DNA of 6,368 bases. Origin: Nitrospirota bacterium. GTDB taxonomy: Bacteria; Nitrospirota; CAKKRA01; 9FT-COMBO-42-15. This document shows positions 4,883 through 6,368 of the stretch, one piece after another. The position numbers and the translations under genes were made by a program. The notes under the pieces are model-generated. The model was not told where the DNA came from. It was given only the letters and a program-made list of their open reading frames with translations, and made no database searches. Within the stretch, counting starts at the first letter, position 1; each line of letters opens with the position of its first letter. The DNA is taken from positions 1 through 6,368 of the forward strand of contig JACRON010000044.1 in NCBI GenBank assembly GCA_016214425.1, written 5' to 3'.

Positions 4883-6368
4883 ATGGAAGAACAGCAGATA
4901 AAAATACTTCTTGTAGAAGATGATGAGGATGATTATGTTATAACCCGCGATATGCTTTCTGAAATCGGAGGGGCAAGCTACATTCTTGACTGGACGCCAA
5001 CCTATAATACAGCCTTTGAAGCTATTAAAGAAAATAAACATGATGTGTATCTCTTTGATTACCGCCTTGGCGAGCATAGCGGGCTTGAGCTTCTGCGTGA
5101 AATTGTTAAGAGCGGCAGCAAGGCGCCTGTAATTATGCTGACAGGCCAGGGCGACCATGAAGTAGATATTGAGGCAATGAGGTCAGGCGCTGCAGATTAT
5201 CTTATCAAGGGGAAGATTGACGCATCCGCTCTTGAGCATTCTATCCGCTATGCAATTGAACGGAAGAAGGCAGAAGAAAGGATTTTATTTTTAGCCTATT
5301 ATGATAGTTTAACAAGCCTTCCAAACCGCATCTTGTTTAAAGACCGTTTAAATCAAACGCTGCTAATTGCTAAGAGGCATCAGAGAATATTGGCAATATT
5401 ATTCCTTGACCTTGATAATTTTAAGCGCATCAATGATACTCTGGGACATCCTGTGGGCGATGAGCTGCTAAAGCAGGTTGCCGTTCGTTTATCTAACTGT
5501 ATCCGCAAGAGCGATTCCATCAGCCGTTACAGCACAGATGAATTTGACACTGTTGTAGCCCGTCTTGGCGGGGATGAATTTACCATATTGCTGACAGAGA
5601 TTGTCCAGGTTCATGATACAATGAAGGTTGCGCAGCGCATTCTTGATGCGATAGCTCAGCCATTTGACATAGAAGGCCAGGAGGTATTTGTTACTGCAAG
5701 CATCGGCATTGCCATATATCCTATAGACGGCGAGGATGTGGACACCCTGCTCAAAAATTGCGATACTGCAATGTATTATGCCAAAAATGAAGGCAGGAAT
5801 AACTATCAGTTCTATAAACAGTCCCTGAATAAGACCGCCTTTGATATCCTTACCCTTGAAAATAACCTGCGCAAGGCGCTTGATAAGCAGGAATTCAGGG
5901 TTTATTATCAACCGAGGATTGATATCCGCACAAGAAATGTTGTCGGCCTTGAGGCTCTCATACGCTGGCAGCGTCCACAGAAAGGCATGATACCTCCTTC
6001 AGAGTTTATTCCAATGGCAGAAGAAAATGGACTGATTGTGCCAATTGGCGAGTGGGTGCTGCATAGAGCCTGCAGGCAGAACAAGGCATGGCAGTCAAAG
6101 GGTTTTGCGCCTGTTTTTATATCTGTAAACCTCTCAGGCAAACAGTTTAAACAGCAGAATCTTATAAAAGTCATAGAGCAGGTTTTATCAGAATCTGCTC
6201 TGGACCCAAAATATCTTGAGCTTGAGATTACAGAGAGCATAATTCAGGATACAGGGTCAACTGCTGCAATATTACGCGAATTAAGAAATTTGGGGCTTAA
6301 AATATCAGTGGATGATTTTGGAACAGGCTATTCCTCTCTTAGTTATTTAAGGCGATTCCCTGTGGATG
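4883..6368 (+). CDS. REC-GGDEF-EAL cyclic-di-GMP regulator (C-terminus cut by window edge)
   Basis: The 495 visible codons start eight bases after the preceding stop, behind only a weak TAGG ribosome site. A receiver domain (about 5-125) has Glu12-Asp13-Asp14, phospho-acceptor Asp59 in LFDYRLGEHSG, Thr87 and Lys109. A short helix leads to a GGDEF domain (about 135-312) with YYDSLTSLPNR, FLDLDNFKRINDTLGH and intact GGDEF (229-233). The EAL domain (from about 325) shows GLEALIRW (EAL at 357-359), Asn416 in SVNLSGKQF, Glu451 in ITES and DDFGTGYSSL (477-486). The remaining catalytic Lys and Glu lie beyond the edge. The GGDEF domain should make c-di-GMP and the EAL domain degrade it; which activity dominates cannot be told. 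Phosphorylation of the receiver by the upstream kinase is the likely control. Residues 211-221 (DSISRYSTDEF) look like a degenerate tandem copy of 222-233 (DTVVARLGGDEF). Confidence 0.94.
   Translation, partial: MEEQQIKILLVEDDEDDYVITRDMLSEIGGASYILDWTPTYNTAFEAIKENKHDVYLFDYRLGEHSGLELLREIVKSGSKAPVIMLTGQGDHEVDIEAMRSGAADYLIKGKIDASALEHSIRYAIERKKAEERILFLAYYDSLTSLPNRILFKDRLNQTLLIAKRHQRILAILFLDLDNFKRINDTLGHPVGDELLKQVAVRLSNCIRKSDSISRYSTDEFDTVVARLGGDEFTILLTEIVQVHDTMKVAQRILDAIAQPFDIEGQEVFVTASIGIAIYPIDGEDVDTLLKNCDTAMYYAKNEGRNNYQFYKQSLNKTAFDILTLENNLRKALDKQEFRVYYQPRIDIRTRNVVGLEALIRWQRPQKGMIPPSEFIPMAEENGLIVPIGEWVLHRACRQNKAWQSKGFAPVFISVNLSGKQFKQQNLIKVIEQVLSESALDPKYLELEITESIIQDTGSTAAILRELRNLGLKISVDDFGTGYSSLSYLRRFPVD
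5513..5581 (+). repeat. Degenerate tandem duplication of the GGDEF-signature segment
   Basis: Codons 211-221 encode DSISRYSTDEF and codons 222-233 encode DTVVARLGGDEF. The two units align as D-[ST]-[IV]-x-R-x-x-x-DEF, and the DNA shares an identical GATGAATTT at the end of both copies plus a CCGT in matching position. The first copy lacks the GG of the catalytic turn. RKSD (208-211) lies exactly five residues before STDEF, the spacing usual between an RxxD inhibitory site and GGDEF, whereas the intact GGDEF lies 12 residues further on. Homologues with an unrelated loop insertion at this point are the alternative. Confidence 0.5.

Noticed and set aside
4871..6240. Minus-strand open frames at 4871-5158, 5489-5911 and 5908-6240
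   Set aside because: All lie antisense to the REC-GGDEF-EAL gene, whose plus-strand motifs continue without a break; they are shadows.
1..6368. CRISPR arrays, insertion sequences, tRNA or rRNA genes, integration sites
   Set aside because: I saw no regularly spaced repeats, transposase motifs, terminal inverted repeats or RNA-gene signatures on either strand.

Overview
The window comes from a moderately AT-rich, diderm (Gram-negative-type) bacterium. The evidence is two lipoproteins with lipoboxes, one carrying an OmpA-type peptidoglycan-binding domain, plus a periplasmic-sensing histidine kinase and c-di-GMP machinery. Protein style and codon use resemble Nitrospirota or Desulfobacterota-like environmental lineages, but this is an impression and no marker gene fixes the taxon.

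Layout: positions 1-803 (minus strand) hold an OmpA-family lipoprotein cut at its C-terminus by the window edge. Positions 804-1190 are a divergent intergenic region with promoter-like elements for both directions and a perfect 15-bp palindrome between them. From 1191 to the window end, four genes lie head to tail on the plus strand and look like one operon. They encode an NMT1/SsuA-type substrate-binding lipoprotein, a dCache-HAMP-PAS histidine kinase, a single-domain Rcp1-type response regulator (4-bp ATGA overlap with the kinase), and a REC-GGDEF-EAL protein (8-bp gap) that runs off the right edge inside its EAL domain.

How the genes may work together (inference): no ABC permease or ATPase lies next to the binding protein in the window, and the next gene is a kinase with a large extracytoplasmic sensor domain. 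The binding protein may therefore be a ligand-presenting partner for the kinase rather than, or as well as, a transport component. The kinase has no receiver of its own, while two receivers follow it. The stand-alone one could act as a phosphate shuttle, sink or protein-interaction output, and the second could turn the signal into c-di-GMP synthesis or breakdown.

Two molecular oddities stand out. Arginine codon use switches sharply inside the kinase gene, close to the start of the kinase core, suggesting a mosaic gene. The GGDEF domain also carries what looks like a tandem duplication of its signature hairpin, leaving a degenerate STDEF copy at the canonical distance from the RxxD motif and the intact GGDEF 12 residues further on.
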